The translations under genes and the position numbers were made by a program. Positions 8,575-19,000 of a stretch of DNA of 64,000 bases are shown here, piece by piece. The DNA lies in contig NZ_JAIWJF010000001.1 of the NCBI RefSeq assembly GCF_021654115.1, positions 248,001 to 312,000 on the forward strand, given 5' to 3'. Position 1 is the first letter of the stretch. Every line of letters starts with the position of its first letter. The DNA is from Furfurilactobacillus milii (GTDB lineage: Bacteria > Bacillota > Bacilli > Lactobacillales > Lactobacillaceae). The notes beneath the pieces were generated by a model that saw only the letters and a list, made by a program, of their open reading frames with translations, was not told the DNA's origin and searched no databases.

Positions 8575-9990
8575 TTAGTGTTGATGAGCGAGATTGGCGT
8601 TTTTAGCAATCGTCCGTTTGCGTGCACGGTTGAAAACAATGATCCCCGCGCCTGCCAAGAGCAATAAGCCAAACAGATAGGCGGTTCGTTGTGCAGCAAT
8701 AATATTAGCTGCGGACTGACCGATAGCTGTGGTTGTTCGACGACCTGCATCAAACGAAAGGTGAACATAGAAGGTCAGTGTTGATAGCGTGGTTCCCAAC
8801 ACGAGTCCGAATTCACGCATTAATGAGTTAATCGATCCTGCCATCCCACGGTCGGCGGTTGAGACGCTTTGCATGATCAGCGTGTTGTTTGGTGTGCCAA
8901 AGACAGCCGTGCCGATAGCGATCAGTGCTGAAACACCGATGAAGACGATTGGTTCAACATGACCATTGCTGAGCACTAGGCCAATCTGAGCCAGCAGAAG
9001 GATGATTAAGCCAGCAGCCATAACACGCTGTTTGTTGAATTTATCCGTTAGTGTGCCGGCAATGGGGTTTGCTACTAAAGCGACAATCGGTGAGGCCATT
9101 AGCAGCAAACCACTGACTTGACTGGAATACTTCAACACGATTTGCAAATAGATTGGTGCCAGCAATGTGAAGAAGTAACCAACAACAAAACTGATCAATG
9201 CGGCAACGACGTTTTGTGTAAACGCACTGTTTTTAAGCAGGTTGAGATTTAATAATGGACGCGTTGCCCGACGTTCGTGATAGACGAACACAGCAATCAT
9301 CGCGAAGAAGATGATGAGGCCAATAGTGGCCCACAGAGGATGGGTCATGATGACACTGGAGGCAACGAAGAAGGAAACGGCTAGGACGATTAAGTCACCG
9401 ACGCCCAACCAATCTACGTTTGGTCGAGACAGCTTGCCAGGTCGAGGAAAGATAAAACATTCGGCAATGAGGCAGATGATGCCTAGTGGAACGTTGATCC
9501 AGAAAATGTACCCCCAGGGGAGGAAGGCTAAAATCAGTCCGCCTAACCCTGGTCCTGCAAGTGACCCTAATGAGATGAACAAGGCTTCAATGCCAAGCGC
9601 ACGTCCCAGATACTGAGGTGGAAAAGTATCCGTTACGATGGCATAGCTGTTGGCCATCGTCATGCTGGCTCCCACGGCCTGAACAAACCGACCGAAGAGG
9701 ACAAACGGTAAGTTGATGCCAAAACCAGCAAGGCCCGAACCAATCAGGAACAACGCAGTCCCAATTTCAAAGATAAATGGCCGACCGAGCTGATCGCCGA
9801 GTTGCCCAAAAAATAGTAGCAACGCACTGATCGTGATGAGGTAAATGCCGATAATGGTCGTTGTTGCGTTTGTTGAGACGCTCAAATCTCTTGCGATGGT
9901 CGGAATGGCGATACTGACGATGCTACCGTCAATGATGACCATGAAGAAGAATGAGCCGAGAATACTTAAAATAAGCCATCTTTTAAGCAA
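8575..9990 (-). CDS. MFS drug exporter (DHA2, EmrB/QacA type)
   Basis: About 471 residues with 14 predicted membrane helices. Motifs: DGSIVSIAIPTIARDL in helix 1, FGQLGDQLGRPF after helix 2, GRFVQAVGASMTMANSYAIV in helix 4, and the helix-5 antiporter motif near GSLAGPGLGGLI. I choose the TTG of MLKRWL as start because AAGGAAGTG is well spaced from it; the GTG three codons earlier overlaps that ribosome site. The operon with a MarR repressor suggests efflux of a toxic small molecule. What links it to the two flanking paralogues is unknown. Confidence 0.85.
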   Translation of the reverse strand: MLKRWLILSILGSFFFMVIIDGSIVSIAIPTIARDLSVSTNATTTIIGIYLITISALLLFFGQLGDQLGRPFIFEIGTALFLIGSGLAGFGINLPFVLFGRFVQAVGASMTMANSYAIVTDTFPPQYLGRALGIEALFISLGSLAGPGLGGLILAFLPWGYIFWINVPLGIICLIAECFIFPRPGKLSRPNVDWLGVGDLIVLAVSFFVASSVIMTHPLWATIGLIIFFAMIAVFVYHERRATRPLLNLNLLKNSAFTQNVVAALISFVVGYFFTLLAPIYLQIVLKYSSQVSGLLLMASPIVALVANPIAGTLTDKFNKQRVMAAGLIILLLAQIGLVLSNGHVEPIVFIGVSALIAIGTAVFGTPNNTLIMQSVSTADRGMAGSINSLMREFGLVLGTTLSTLTFYVHLSFDAGRRTTTAIGQSAANIIAAQRTAYLFGLLLLAGAGIIVFNRARKRTIAKNANLAHQH

Positions 9991-10057
9991 CGGTCCCACT
10001 TCCTTTCTTTTACCTATTTTTTAAACAGGATTGTGTAAAGTGGACGGGGACAGGCGG

Positions 10058-10270
10058 TTATTCGCCGTCTTCATCGAGTTCACGTTCCAATTGGCGAATC
10101 TGCTGCTCGAGATCCTTGATGGTGTCCCGAACTTCATCCAGCGTTAGGCCTTCTGAACTGTAGCCCTTGTAATAAGCGGTGACGTAATCGTTGTCTTCGA
10201 GACGTTGCAGTTCATCGCGCAATTGTCCTAAGCGTTCAACGTCGTAATCGTACTTATCTTCGTTTAACAT
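10058..10270 (-). CDS. Small acidic coiled-coil protein
   Basis: 70 residues, rich in Asp, Glu, Gln and Arg. The C-terminal half (LTLDEVRDTIKDLEQQIRQLERELDE) shows heptad spacing of Leu/Ile and is very likely a coiled coil; the first half also has LGQLRDELQRLED. An AAGGAGG ribosome site precedes the ATG. No family recognised. Its position between paralogue B and the exporter in one operon suggests a scaffold or partner for one of them (inference). Confidence 0.75.
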   Translation of the reverse strand: MLNEDKYDYDVERLGQLRDELQRLEDNDYVTAYYKGYSSEGLTLDEVRDTIKDLEQQIRQLERELDEDGE

Positions 10271-10336
10271 GATGAAGCCTCCTTGGAATTGTGTGGTTTC
10301 AAACGGAAAATAGTGAGCGGAGCAGGGCCGATGGTG

Positions 10337-10918
10337 CTAGCCCAATGGCTGTGGTGCCGGTAGTTGCCGGCGTTTGCCTTCACGCACCAGAACCCAGTCG
10401 TCAAAGTTCCACTCTTCGGTTGAACGGCGGGAGAGTAGGTAGTTCCAGCGGGAGTCACGCTCAACTTCAACGATTTGTCCGCCGGGCCCTACAGAAACCC
10501 AGTTATATGAGCCATTGCGGTGTGAGAATTTGACCCAGAGGATTGGTGTTTGAACGGTTCGGCCACCGTCTGTGAAAGTTCGTGTTTGCTTATCAATGCG
10601 CATGAAGCGCAAATGGCGAGCAAAGTTCGGATCAATCGATTCAAACGTTTGTTGTGCAATCTGCAATGCTTCTTCGCCACGTGGCAACGGTGCGTCACTA
10701 TCGATACTGAAGTTGTTGTAGCTTAGTAGCCGACCGTCGTTGCCGAAGATAACTGTGACATGGGCATTGTTGGGAACGACTTTGCCAGCGCGTTGATAAC
10801 GAATTACTGTCACTGTTTTGTGATTTCGTGGGCGTAGATCACGGGCGACTTCCACGAAATCATCTGGTAACGTCAACATCTTGTTTGGTTCATGGTGAAT
10901 ATCAACAAACTTTGTCAT
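10337..10918 (-). CDS. Uncharacterised protein, paralogue B of a pair
   Basis: 193-residue cytoplasmic protein of unrecognised family, homologous over its whole length to the protein at 7962-8546. The first residues MTK, the PDDFV block, NNAHVTVIFGNDGRLLSYNN, TPILWVKF and NGSYNWVSVGP are shared. It is Arg-rich near the end (RRSTEEWNFDDWVLVREGKRRQ). It starts with a good AGGAGG site and follows the MarR gene closely. Keeping both copies around the exporter suggests either a heteromer or two ligand specificities; neither can be shown from sequence. Confidence 0.8.
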   Translation of the reverse strand: MTKFVDIHHEPNKMLTLPDDFVEVARDLRPRNHKTVTVIRYQRAGKVVPNNAHVTVIFGNDGRLLSYNNFSIDSDAPLPRGEEALQIAQQTFESIDPNFARHLRFMRIDKQTRTFTDGGRTVQTPILWVKFSHRNGSYNWVSVGPGGQIVEVERDSRWNYLLSRRSTEEWNFDDWVLVREGKRRQLPAPQPLG

Positions 10919-10935
10919 CAGGTATGCCTCCTTAA

Positions 10936-11358
10936 TTACGTTAAACTAACGGCAATTTGGACTAAAGACTCTGTAAACGCGTCCACCTGCGCTGAAGACA
11001 GGGCGCCTAAACTCTCCTGATTAATGTGGGCTAACACATGTTTAAGAGCTGGAATCAAACGAGTGCCCTTGTTGGTCAAACTGATATTCCAGGATCGCTT
11101 ATCATCTGTAGCCCGTGTCTTTTTGACTAGCCCCAGTCGGATCAGTTCATCCAAACGACGTGTCACGTTGCTAGGACTGAGATAAATCTGGTGAAATAAC
11201 TGATCCTGTGTCATTTGTCCTACCAGGTTCAGTTTTAAGAGGAAATAGTAGTTACTGGCGGTTAGTTGAAGTGGCATGAGTTCATTATTTAACTGCATTT
11301 GCAACTTACGAGAAACGATATTGAGTTGTGCTAAAATCCCGTCATCTGTTGCCAGCAT
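10936..11358 (-). CDS. MarR-family transcriptional regulator
   Basis: 140 residues with a winged helix: TASNYYFLLKLNLVGQMTQDQLFHQIYLSPSNVTRRLDELIRLGLVKKTRATDDKRSWNI fits the MarR DNA-binding core and wing. I start at the ATG of MLATDDG, spaced 7 bases from AAGGAAGG; the in-frame GTG upstream overlaps that site. First gene of the operon running to 7962, so it probably represses its own operon. TTGCGCAAGCAA at 11414-11425, in its promoter region, is a possible operator of the TTGC-N4-GCAA type. Confidence 0.85.
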   Translation of the reverse strand: MLATDDGILAQLNIVSRKLQMQLNNELMPLQLTASNYYFLLKLNLVGQMTQDQLFHQIYLSPSNVTRRLDELIRLGLVKKTRATDDKRSWNISLTNKGTRLIPALKHVLAHINQESLGALSSAQVDAFTESLVQIAVSLT

Positions 11359-11636
11359 TGGTTTCACCTTCCTTACCTTTTTAGTGTCTAGAATTATAAA
11401 ACCAAAGATTTATTTGCGCAAGCAAGTAATTATTAAAAACTTCGCAATACAAATCTTTTTGTATTTGGCGATGTTCAGTTTACTTATTAAGTCAGTTAAT
11501 GATTCATCACGCCCTGATGGGACGGCTTTTTGACGGTTTTCTATTTGCATAGCTAGCCGGTGCTGTTTTTAACGAGGTTGGTTACGGCGTTGAAATCGGT
11601 TTGTTGATTTAAAAGTTTCATAGCAGGGGTAACCAC

Positions 11637-11667
11637 TTGACCGCACCCCCAGTGGTAGTTTTATAGT
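11637..11667 (+). promoter_or_regulatory. Promoter with 19-bp spacer (MerR-type architecture)
   Basis: TTGACC (11637-11642) and TATAGT (11662-11667) are 19 bases apart, the long spacer used by MerR-activated promoters. ACCAC/GTGGT arms flank the region. No merR gene is adjacent, so control would be in trans. The rest of the gap 11359-11708 holds the MarR operon promoter region and otherwise nothing I can name. Confidence 0.45.
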
Positions 11668-11708
11668 TAAAGCGAATACACAACAACTTTTGATTTGGAG
11701 GAAAAACT

Positions 11709-12662
11709 ATGAAACAACGCAACATTGGCGGTACCGATTTTAAGGCATCCGCTGTCGCATTGGGAATTATGCGAATGGAAGCATTATCCGCTGACGATGC
11801 TGCAAAAACGCTAGACAGTGCGTTTGACGCTGGCATCAATTACATTGACTCAGCTGATATTTACGGGATGGGCAATTCCGAAAAGGTCTTTAAACAGGCC
11901 TTGGCAAAGTCATCTGTCAAACGTGATCAGCTCTATATTCAATCGAAGGGTGGGATTATTTTTGATCCTGCTCGCAGTCATGGCAGTTTTGTGTTTGGCC
12001 AACGTTATGATTTTTCCAAGCAGCACTTGATTGAATCAGTTGATGGCATCTTGGAACGAATGGGCATTGATTATTTAGATGCCTTTCTGTTGCACCGGCC
12101 AGATCCACTGATGGAACCTGACGAAGTGGCAGCTGCCTTCGATGAACTGCAGGCTTCTGGTAAGGTGCGTCACTTTGGTGTATCAAACTTCAATCCTGAA
12201 CAAATTGAAATGTTGCAAGCAGCAACGAGTCAACGTTTGCTCATTAACCAATTACAGTTCAGCATTATGCATTCTGGCATGATCGATGAAGGATTGCACG
12301 TCAACATGACGGATGATCGTAGTGTGATGCATGATGGTGGCCTGTTGGAATATTCACGTCGTAAGCATATGACTGTCCAGACATGGTCACCATTCCAGTA
12401 CGGTTTCTTCGACGGAACATTCATTAATAACGATAAGTTCAAAGAGTTAAATGACAAACTACAAGAACTGGCTGAAAAGTACGATGTTTCTAAGAATGCT
12501 ATTGCCACAGCCTGGATTTTACGTCACCCAGCTAACATGCAAGTGTTGTTAGGTACAATGACACCAGCGCACATTGTTGATAGTGCAAAAGGTGCCGACG
12601 TCGACCTCACTAAACAGGAATGGTATGACGTGTACTTTGCGGCAGGAAATGATTTGCCATAG
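11709..12662 (+). CDS. Aldo/keto reductase
   Basis: NAD(P)H-dependent oxidoreductase of the aldo/keto reductase superfamily, 317 residues. The catalytic set is visible: Asp in INYIDSADIYGMG with its Tyr, Lys in YIQSKGG, and His in DAFLLHRPDPL. The GVSNFN block and a C-terminal ILRHPANMQVLLGTM also fit the YdhF-like oxidoreductase branch. A GGAGGAAAAACT site precedes the ATG. Monocistronic, with a strong terminator after it. The natural carbonyl substrate is unknown. Confidence 0.88.
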   Translation: MKQRNIGGTDFKASAVALGIMRMEALSADDAAKTLDSAFDAGINYIDSADIYGMGNSEKVFKQALAKSSVKRDQLYIQSKGGIIFDPARSHGSFVFGQRYDFSKQHLIESVDGILERMGIDYLDAFLLHRPDPLMEPDEVAAAFDELQASGKVRHFGVSNFNPEQIEMLQAATSQRLLINQLQFSIMHSGMIDEGLHVNMTDDRSVMHDGGLLEYSRRKHMTVQTWSPFQYGFFDGTFINNDKFKELNDKLQELAEKYDVSKNAIATAWILRHPANMQVLLGTMTPAHIVDSAKGADVDLTKQEWYDVYFAAGNDLP

Positions 12663-12703
12663 GATAGCGTGAACTTCCCCGCTTTAGAGTTGAACGATAA
12701 CGT

Positions 12704-12748
12704 AAAATGAGCATTGCAAAGGTGTTTTGCCTTTGCGATGCTCATTTT
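12704..12748. terminator. Terminator after the aldo/keto reductase
   Basis: A 19-bp stem begins AAAATGAGCATTGCAAAGG and closes CCTTTGCGATGCTCATTTT around a TGTTTTG loop. Confidence 0.8.
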
Positions 12749-12861
12749 GTGTTATGCACGGACTAGACTCTAAGGGGAGTGAGCGCGTTTCAGATACATA
12801 GAAATGGGTGCGTCACACAACATTCAGGGACAGGATAGTGTTATGTAAATAAGCGCAAAAT

Positions 12862-12894
12862 ACCCCCCATCATTTGCCAATAATGATGGGGGGT
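12862..12894 (-). terminator. Terminator of the TetR gene
   Basis: Perfect 13-bp stem ACCCCCCATCATT with AATGATGGGGGGT and a 7-base loop. On the minus strand it is followed by ATTTTG. The surrounding gap (12663-12995) holds only this and the preceding terminator. Confidence 0.7.
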
Positions 12895-12995
12895 TGACGA
12901 CGCATTTCAATTTCAATGTAATAATACCAGCGTTATGGAAAAGCAATCAGTAGGCTGATCATTGATTGACATCCTTGGACGACATAGAAAGGCTT

Positions 12996-13553
12996 TTACT
13001 CTTTAAGGGCCGCCAACGTTGATTGTTGAAATTTTGCTAGGATTTCATGAATTGTTTCTATAGACTCTCTTTGTCCGTTACTCAGCCATTCACGCCAAAT
13101 TGCGTAGACACCAGCGCTCATGAACTTAACCCAGTAGGTTTGTTGGGCAACGCTGATATCCTTCCAATTGATGGTCTCCTTATAGAAAGTGGCCATGTTT
13201 TCGTTGAACACAGTTTGAATAATGGGTTCAAATCCACGTTTGGCAGCCAGATTAAAAGTATCAGTCATGTCCGTAAAAAATTGACCTAATGCTGCAATTT
13301 TCTGATCCTGTGGCGTGTTGGTCATAATGTCATTAAAACGTGCGTCAATCTGCGGTTTAAAATATGCAGTCAGAACATCCGCTAGTGTTTCAAAGTTTCG
13401 GTAGAATGCCATGCGACTGACGCCGGCTCGGCGGACGACCTGAGCGATAGTAATCTCAGCTAGGTCTTTGGTTTCCAATAGTTGCAGTAAAGCTGTGGTG
13501 AGATATTCTTGCGAGTCCTGTTTGATTTGTTGCGCATGTTTAGTGGCTGCCAT
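12996..13553 (-). CDS. TetR-family repressor
   Basis: 185 residues. The N-terminal helix-turn-helix reads ITIAQVVRRAGVSRMAFYRNFETLADVLTAYF, diagnostic of TetR/AcrR. The C-terminal ligand domain is generic. It is divergent from the SDR gene at 13668, and a dyad in the shared promoter region makes that gene its likely target. Confidence 0.85.
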   Translation of the reverse strand: MAATKHAQQIKQDSQEYLTTALLQLLETKDLAEITIAQVVRRAGVSRMAFYRNFETLADVLTAYFKPQIDARFNDIMTNTPQDQKIAALGQFFTDMTDTFNLAAKRGFEPIIQTVFNENMATFYKETINWKDISVAQQTYWVKFMSAGVYAIWREWLSNGQRESIETIHEILAKFQQSTLAALKE

Positions 13554-13630
13554 TACAATTCTCCTATTCTGTCACAGATGCCTGTTTTTGGCTTGTTTAG
13601 CTATAAGAAACACTCTACAATTCTTCTACA

Positions 13631-13650
13631 TATGTTACAAGTATAACGTA
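13631..13650. promoter_or_regulatory. Candidate TetR operator
   Basis: TATGTTA and TAACGTA form a 7-bp dyad with one mismatch and a 6-base centre, between the divergent TetR and SDR genes and close to the SDR ribosome site. Confidence 0.45.
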
Positions 13651-13667
13651 AGCGGAGGAATTCAAAA

Positions 13668-14702
13668 ATGGATAAGAAATTAGTTGTTGTCACAGGTGGT
13701 AGCGGATTTATCGCTGTTCATATTATTTTGCAATTATTGCAGCAGGGTTATGCGGTTCGGACAACTGTTCGATCAATGAAGAAAACAGCGTTGATTCATG
13801 AAATGTTAACAAACGGCGGTGTGACTGATTTCAGCGACTTGTCGATTGTTGAGGCGGATCTCACGAGTGATGATGGTTGGGCCGAGGCTGTAAAGGGTGC
13901 AACCTATGTGATCCATCCCGCATCACCAACGCCAACATTAAACTTTAAAAATGAAGACGAAATGATTCGTCCAGCCGTGGATGGCGTGCTTCGCGTTATG
14001 CGTGCCTCACGTGATGCTGGGGTCAAACGTTTTGTATTGACCTCTGCTTATGGTGCGATTTTTGCCGGTCACAAGAACCGGACCACACCATACACCGAAA
14101 AGGATTGGACAGATCTGTCGGCCAAGAATATTCATCCTTACCAAAAGTCTAAGACAATGTCTGAACACGCGGCGTGGGATTTTATTAACAGTGAAGGTAA
14201 TGGGATGGAACTGGCCACGGTTAACCCAGTTGGTGTTATGGGTCCCGTGTTGTCCTCAGATTACTCACATTCAAACATTCAAATTCAAGATTTATTAGAA
14301 GGTAAAATCAAAGCTGTACCAAAGGTTGATTCTGGTTATGTTGATGTTCGTGATGTCGCTAGTCTGCATATTTTGGCGATGACATCACCTAAAGCCGCGG
14401 GTGAACGTTTCTTAGCAACGACGGGTGAAACATTGTCGATGTTGGACGTGGCAAACATTCTTCGTGAATCCTTTCCACAATTTGCATCAAAGCTACCAAC
14501 GAAGACAATGCCAAACGCTTTGGTGAAAGCTGCTGCACTGACTAATCCGATGTTGAAGATGATTGCTTTGCTAGTTGGACAATATGCGGGTACGAGCAAT
14601 GAAAAAGCAGTGACATTGCTTGGCTGGCATCCACGGTCAGCGCGTGAAGCAATTATTGCCACCGCGCAGTCAATGATTGATTTAGGAATTGTGAAGGTTT
14701 AA
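13668..14702 (+). CDS. Extended SDR, dihydroflavonol-reductase-like aldehyde reductase
   Basis: 344 residues with the NAD(P)-binding motif VVTGGSGFIAVHI at the N-terminus, a TTVRS segment suited to NADP, and an active-site YQKSK (Tyr-X3-Lys). The closest group I recognise is the DFR-like/NAD-dependent epimerase family, which reduces aldehydes or ketones. The start has GGAGGAATTC. It is divergent from a TetR gene that probably controls it. Confidence 0.85.
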   Translation: MDKKLVVVTGGSGFIAVHIILQLLQQGYAVRTTVRSMKKTALIHEMLTNGGVTDFSDLSIVEADLTSDDGWAEAVKGATYVIHPASPTPTLNFKNEDEMIRPAVDGVLRVMRASRDAGVKRFVLTSAYGAIFAGHKNRTTPYTEKDWTDLSAKNIHPYQKSKTMSEHAAWDFINSEGNGMELATVNPVGVMGPVLSSDYSHSNIQIQDLLEGKIKAVPKVDSGYVDVRDVASLHILAMTSPKAAGERFLATTGETLSMLDVANILRESFPQFASKLPTKTMPNALVKAAALTNPMLKMIALLVGQYAGTSNEKAVTLLGWHPRSAREAIIATAQSMIDLGIVKV

Positions 14703-14718
14703 TTTAAACAGCAAGGCA

Positions 14719-14750
14719 GGCAAAATCTGAAAAAAGATTTTGTCTTTTTT
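14719..14750 (+). terminator. Terminator after the SDR gene
   Basis: CAAAATCT pairs with AGATTTTG across a 6-base loop, followed by TCTTTTTT. Confidence 0.6.
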
Positions 14751-14893
14751 AGTTTGGCAAACATTGCGCTATCAAAATGCGTATGTAAATGTGTAAGAAC
14801 CTAAATTACTCGACGTAAAAAGACTGTTCCACGATATTTGAGCTTGGGTGTAAACTTGTAGCACACGATTAACTCGGAAAATAGGAGACCATT

Positions 14894-16009
14894 ATGAAAT
14901 TTTTGCACACGGCTGACTGGCATATTGGTAAAAAGTTGCATAGTTTTGATTTACATGAAGAACAGGACGATGCGTATCAACAAATTTTACAAATTGCGTT
15001 AGCAAATAAAGTTGATGCGGTCGTTGTTGCAGGCGATTTATATGACCGATCCTTGCCCAGCGAAGATAGTGTCAAACAACTGAATCATATGTTGATTGAT
15101 TTAAATTTGACTAACCATTTTCCGGTTTTGGCAATTAGTGGTAATCATGATAGTGCCACACGTTTGCATGTCGGCAGTGAGTGGTATGCCCAAACCAATT
15201 ATTTCTTAAATACCGAGTTGGCGGACGCATTCGAACCAGTTGAACTGGGCAATACGCAGTTTTTCTTGTTGCCATATTTTGAGCTCTGGCAAGCTCGAAA
15301 TGTGTTTGAAGACGATAGCATTAAGACGGTTGAACAAGCGATGACATTGGTCGTAAATCGTCAACAAAAAGCGTTTAAAGCGGGGATGAAACATGTCCTA
15401 ATCGCACATTTCTTTGCCGCGGGAAGTAGTCAAACGGACTCTGAAACGAAAGTCGTTGTTGGTGGGCTTAACGCCGTGCCACTCGATTTGTTGGGTGCAT
15501 TTGATTATGTTGCACTTGGGCATTTACACAATCATCGAGCGCTTACCGATGACAAGATTAAATACAGCGGCTCACCCGTCAAGTTTTCATTGTCAGAGGC
15601 TGACGAGCAAAAAGGCGTTTGGATTGTCGATACAGATGCGAATACAACAACGTATGTGCCAATTAAACCGTTGCGAGATGTCGTTAATTTAACGGGTTCT
15701 TTTGAAGAATTAACCGATCCGGAAACGTATGACAAGTTAGACCGGGATGCCTATTATGGTGTGACGCTGACAGACAAAGCCATTATTCCAGATGTCATGA
15801 ATCGCTTGCGTCAGATTTATCCACGAATTGTTAGTTTAGATCGACAGAATGGCCGTGATGAGCTACCTACCGTCCAAACAGTGGACCCAACCTTGGCACC
15901 AATGGCGTTGTTTGGAAAGTTCTTTGAGCATGTGAATGATGACGAAATGAGCAAGCAACAACAGAAGTGGGCAGAACAAGGCCTGCAGGAAGCTGAACAC
16001 GAGGATTAA
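14894..16009 (+). CDS. sbcD: Exonuclease SbcD
   Basis: Mn-dependent nuclease subunit (Mre11 homologue) of SbcCD, which cuts hairpins and protein-blocked DNA ends. All phosphoesterase motifs are visible: HTADWHIGK, VVAGDLYDRSLPS, ISGNHDSATRL, LIAHFFAAG and ALGHLHNHR. 371 residues is full length. An ATAGGAGACC site precedes the ATG. sbcC begins one base after its stop, so the two are translationally coupled. Confidence 0.95.
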   Translation: MKFLHTADWHIGKKLHSFDLHEEQDDAYQQILQIALANKVDAVVVAGDLYDRSLPSEDSVKQLNHMLIDLNLTNHFPVLAISGNHDSATRLHVGSEWYAQTNYFLNTELADAFEPVELGNTQFFLLPYFELWQARNVFEDDSIKTVEQAMTLVVNRQQKAFKAGMKHVLIAHFFAAGSSQTDSETKVVVGGLNAVPLDLLGAFDYVALGHLHNHRALTDDKIKYSGSPVKFSLSEADEQKGVWIVDTDANTTTYVPIKPLRDVVNLTGSFEELTDPETYDKLDRDAYYGVTLTDKAIIPDVMNRLRQIYPRIVSLDRQNGRDELPTVQTVDPTLAPMALFGKFFEHVNDDEMSKQQQKWAEQGLQEAEHED

Positions 16010-16010
16010 A

Positions 16011-19000
16011 ATGCGACCATTACGAATTCGTTTAGTGAATTTCGGTCCCTATAAGGACCAAACGATTGATTTTGAAGATTTTAATGATGCCCCATTGTTT
16101 CTGATTAGCGGTAAGACGGGGAGCGGTAAAACAACCATTTTTGATGCAATGTGTTTTGCACTGTTTGGTCGTTCCTCTGGCGGTGATCGCAATCCCGATG
16201 AAATGCGGTCGGACTTTGCTGACCAAACGGAAGAGACGTTTGTTACATTCATTTTCGAGCATCATGGTCAACAATATGTGATCAATCGCAAACCGAAGCA
16301 GATCCTTGCTAAAAAGCGTGGTACGGGGACGACTGAACAAGTTGCCAGCGTAGATTTGACCGTTACCGATCGGGATGGTAAGGAACAAAGCTGGACGAAA
16401 CGAGGAACAGTGGATCAGAAACTATTTGATTTACTCCATCTGACGCCGGCACAGTTTACTCAGATTGTCCTGTTGCCTCAAGGCCAGTTTAGGCATTTTC
16501 TTGAGGCAAATAGTAATGATAAGGAAGCTTTGTTGGCCGATTTGTTTGGGACCGATTTATACAAACGCTGGGCCAATAATTTAAATGACCAGTTAAAAGC
16601 GATGCGTCAGTCCTCAAAAGATCAGAGTACGCAATTGGCGACGTATGCAAAAATGATTAAATGGCAAGATGACACAGAAGTCCCAGTCGCCGATGCGCCG
16701 GCAACAGACATTTTGGCCGCTCTGATTCAGCAAAATGAAGCGATGAAGCCGGAGTTAGCACACAGACGGCAAATAAACGACAAGGAATCAGCCCAGTTGA
16801 GCCAATTGACTACCCAGGTTAAAACAGAAGAAAGTTTGATAGCTGTCTTTAGTCAACGTGAGCAAGCACAATTGGCGCTGTCCAAACTCAATCAGCAGAC
16901 GGCTGATATGGACAAACTGGCAGCTCACATCAAACAGTTGGAGTGGGTTCAACAAACTTTGCCACTGCAAGAAAAGACAGTAGAAACGAAACAACAGGAA
17001 ACGCGGACCACGGAACGGCTGGCATCGACTAAAGCTAGTTTGACCACTGCTCAACAGACATTGACTGACGCGGTAGCGGTTGTTGAACAGTTAAATGCGC
17101 AGAAACCGGAAGAGGCTAAACGGCAATCTGAACTGACACGCCTCAAACAGGTGCGACCATTGTTTGAAACCGTGGCGACGTTGAGTAAACAGCAAGTGGC
17201 ACAACAGCAACAGTTAAAGTCAGCTCAAACAAACGTCGAGCTAGCGACTAAGCAACTAAGCGAGCAACAGCAGTTACGTGATCAACTGGATCAGCAACTC
17301 ACGACATTGCAATCATTAGATGCTAAGCAATTAACGGTTAGAGATCAACAGCATATGTTAAAAACATTAACTGATCAACAAGCAGACCTCGATCAACAAC
17401 AGCACGCGTTGCAAATGCGACATCAACGAATAGATAAAACAGCGCAACAATTGGCTGAACTGACCGCCAAGCAAAAAGATGCGGCGGACCGTTATCAACA
17501 GTTAGATCACGATTGGACTGTCGGGCAAATTCAGCGTTTGAGTGCGAAATTAGAAGATGGCGAACCCTGTCCTGTATGTGGTTCTACAGAGCATCCTAAG
17601 GTTGCGGTAGCGACAGTAACAGACGTAACCGAAGATGAACTGAAGGAAGCAGATAAACAGCGACAAGACATAAATCAGCGTGTTGCTAATGTTACAGGAC
17701 AGCTCAATGAATTAAAGGCAGCGCAAGAAAAGGATCAATCTGCTTATGAGGAAAACGACTCAAGTTGGGCAAAACGTATTGCTCAGTTAACGGACCAGTC
17801 AGTGGCTACTGATAATGCCCGTGATGTATTGTCACAATTTAAGCAACAACTAGCCAATGCAGTTCAGCAACTGAACGATGCTTTGGAGCACCGTACGCAA
17901 CTCCAACAGCAATTAGCCGTCGTCAAACCGCAGTTAGAAACGTTGATCGCTCAGCGCGATGAGGCCAATAAAAAGGTACAACGTGTGCAAACGGAGTTAA
18001 CTACCGTGACGGCACAGCTTGAAGATCGCCGTCATGATCTTCCAGACCAATTCAACGATTTAACTTCCTTGGATGCGCATATTAAGCAAGTTGAACAGGC
18101 GAGTCAGGCTTATATTGAACAGACGACAAAGCAACAGACTGCCCAAAATAAGGCACAACAGAACGTTACACAATTACAAACTCAGGTAACGAGTCTGACT
18201 CAGACTCAAGTTGAACAGCACAAAACTGCCACGGCTGCACAGGAAACGTTTGATGAGGCCTTAAATAAACGTCGTCCCGTTGTGGAACTGGCAGCATTCA
18301 ATCAATTGGCAAATGAAGTTACTGAACTTGATGAGCAACGAAAAATTCATCAACGTTTCCTAACCGACAAGAGTCGTGCTAGTGCACAAGTTGAAACGTT
18401 GACGAAACAGATTGGTGATCAGACCAAGCCAAATGTGGAAGAAACCGTCAAAGCCCGTGACATGCAGACTGAAAAGCAACGCACTGCACAGCAATTATTC
18501 TATGATTTTCAACAGGTGGTTCAAAGCAATGAAGATGTGGCCACCAAGATGAAGACGCTGATGGCTGAAAGTCGTGAAGCGCAACAGCAATTGGCCGAAA
18601 TGGCCGAGTTAGCTGACACCGCCACTGGTAGAAGTGATATGCACCTGAGCTTGGAGCGGTATATTTTACAAACCTATCTTCAGAAAGTGCTGACAGTGGC
18701 TAATGTTCGATTAGCTATGCTGACGAATAAACGCTATCAGTTCCGTTTGGACACATCAGCTGGTTCGCGGGCTACGGATACTGGGTTAGAGATCGATGTG
18801 TTTGATGATCAGGCTGGCAAAGTCCGTAGCGTGCATACCCTGTCGGGCGGCGAAAGTTTTATCGCTGCGTTGTCACTGGCCTTAGCACTAGGCGAAGTTA
18901 TTCAGAGCGAAGCGGGCGGAATCACAATTGAAGCACTCTTTGTGGATGAAGGTTTTGGCTCACTGGATGGTGAAGCTTTGCAGATGGCGATGGAAGCTTT

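Noticed and set aside
16032-16388. 118-codon antisense frame in sbcC
   Set aside because: The complementary strand encodes the Walker A region of SbcC without doubt; no independent start signal.
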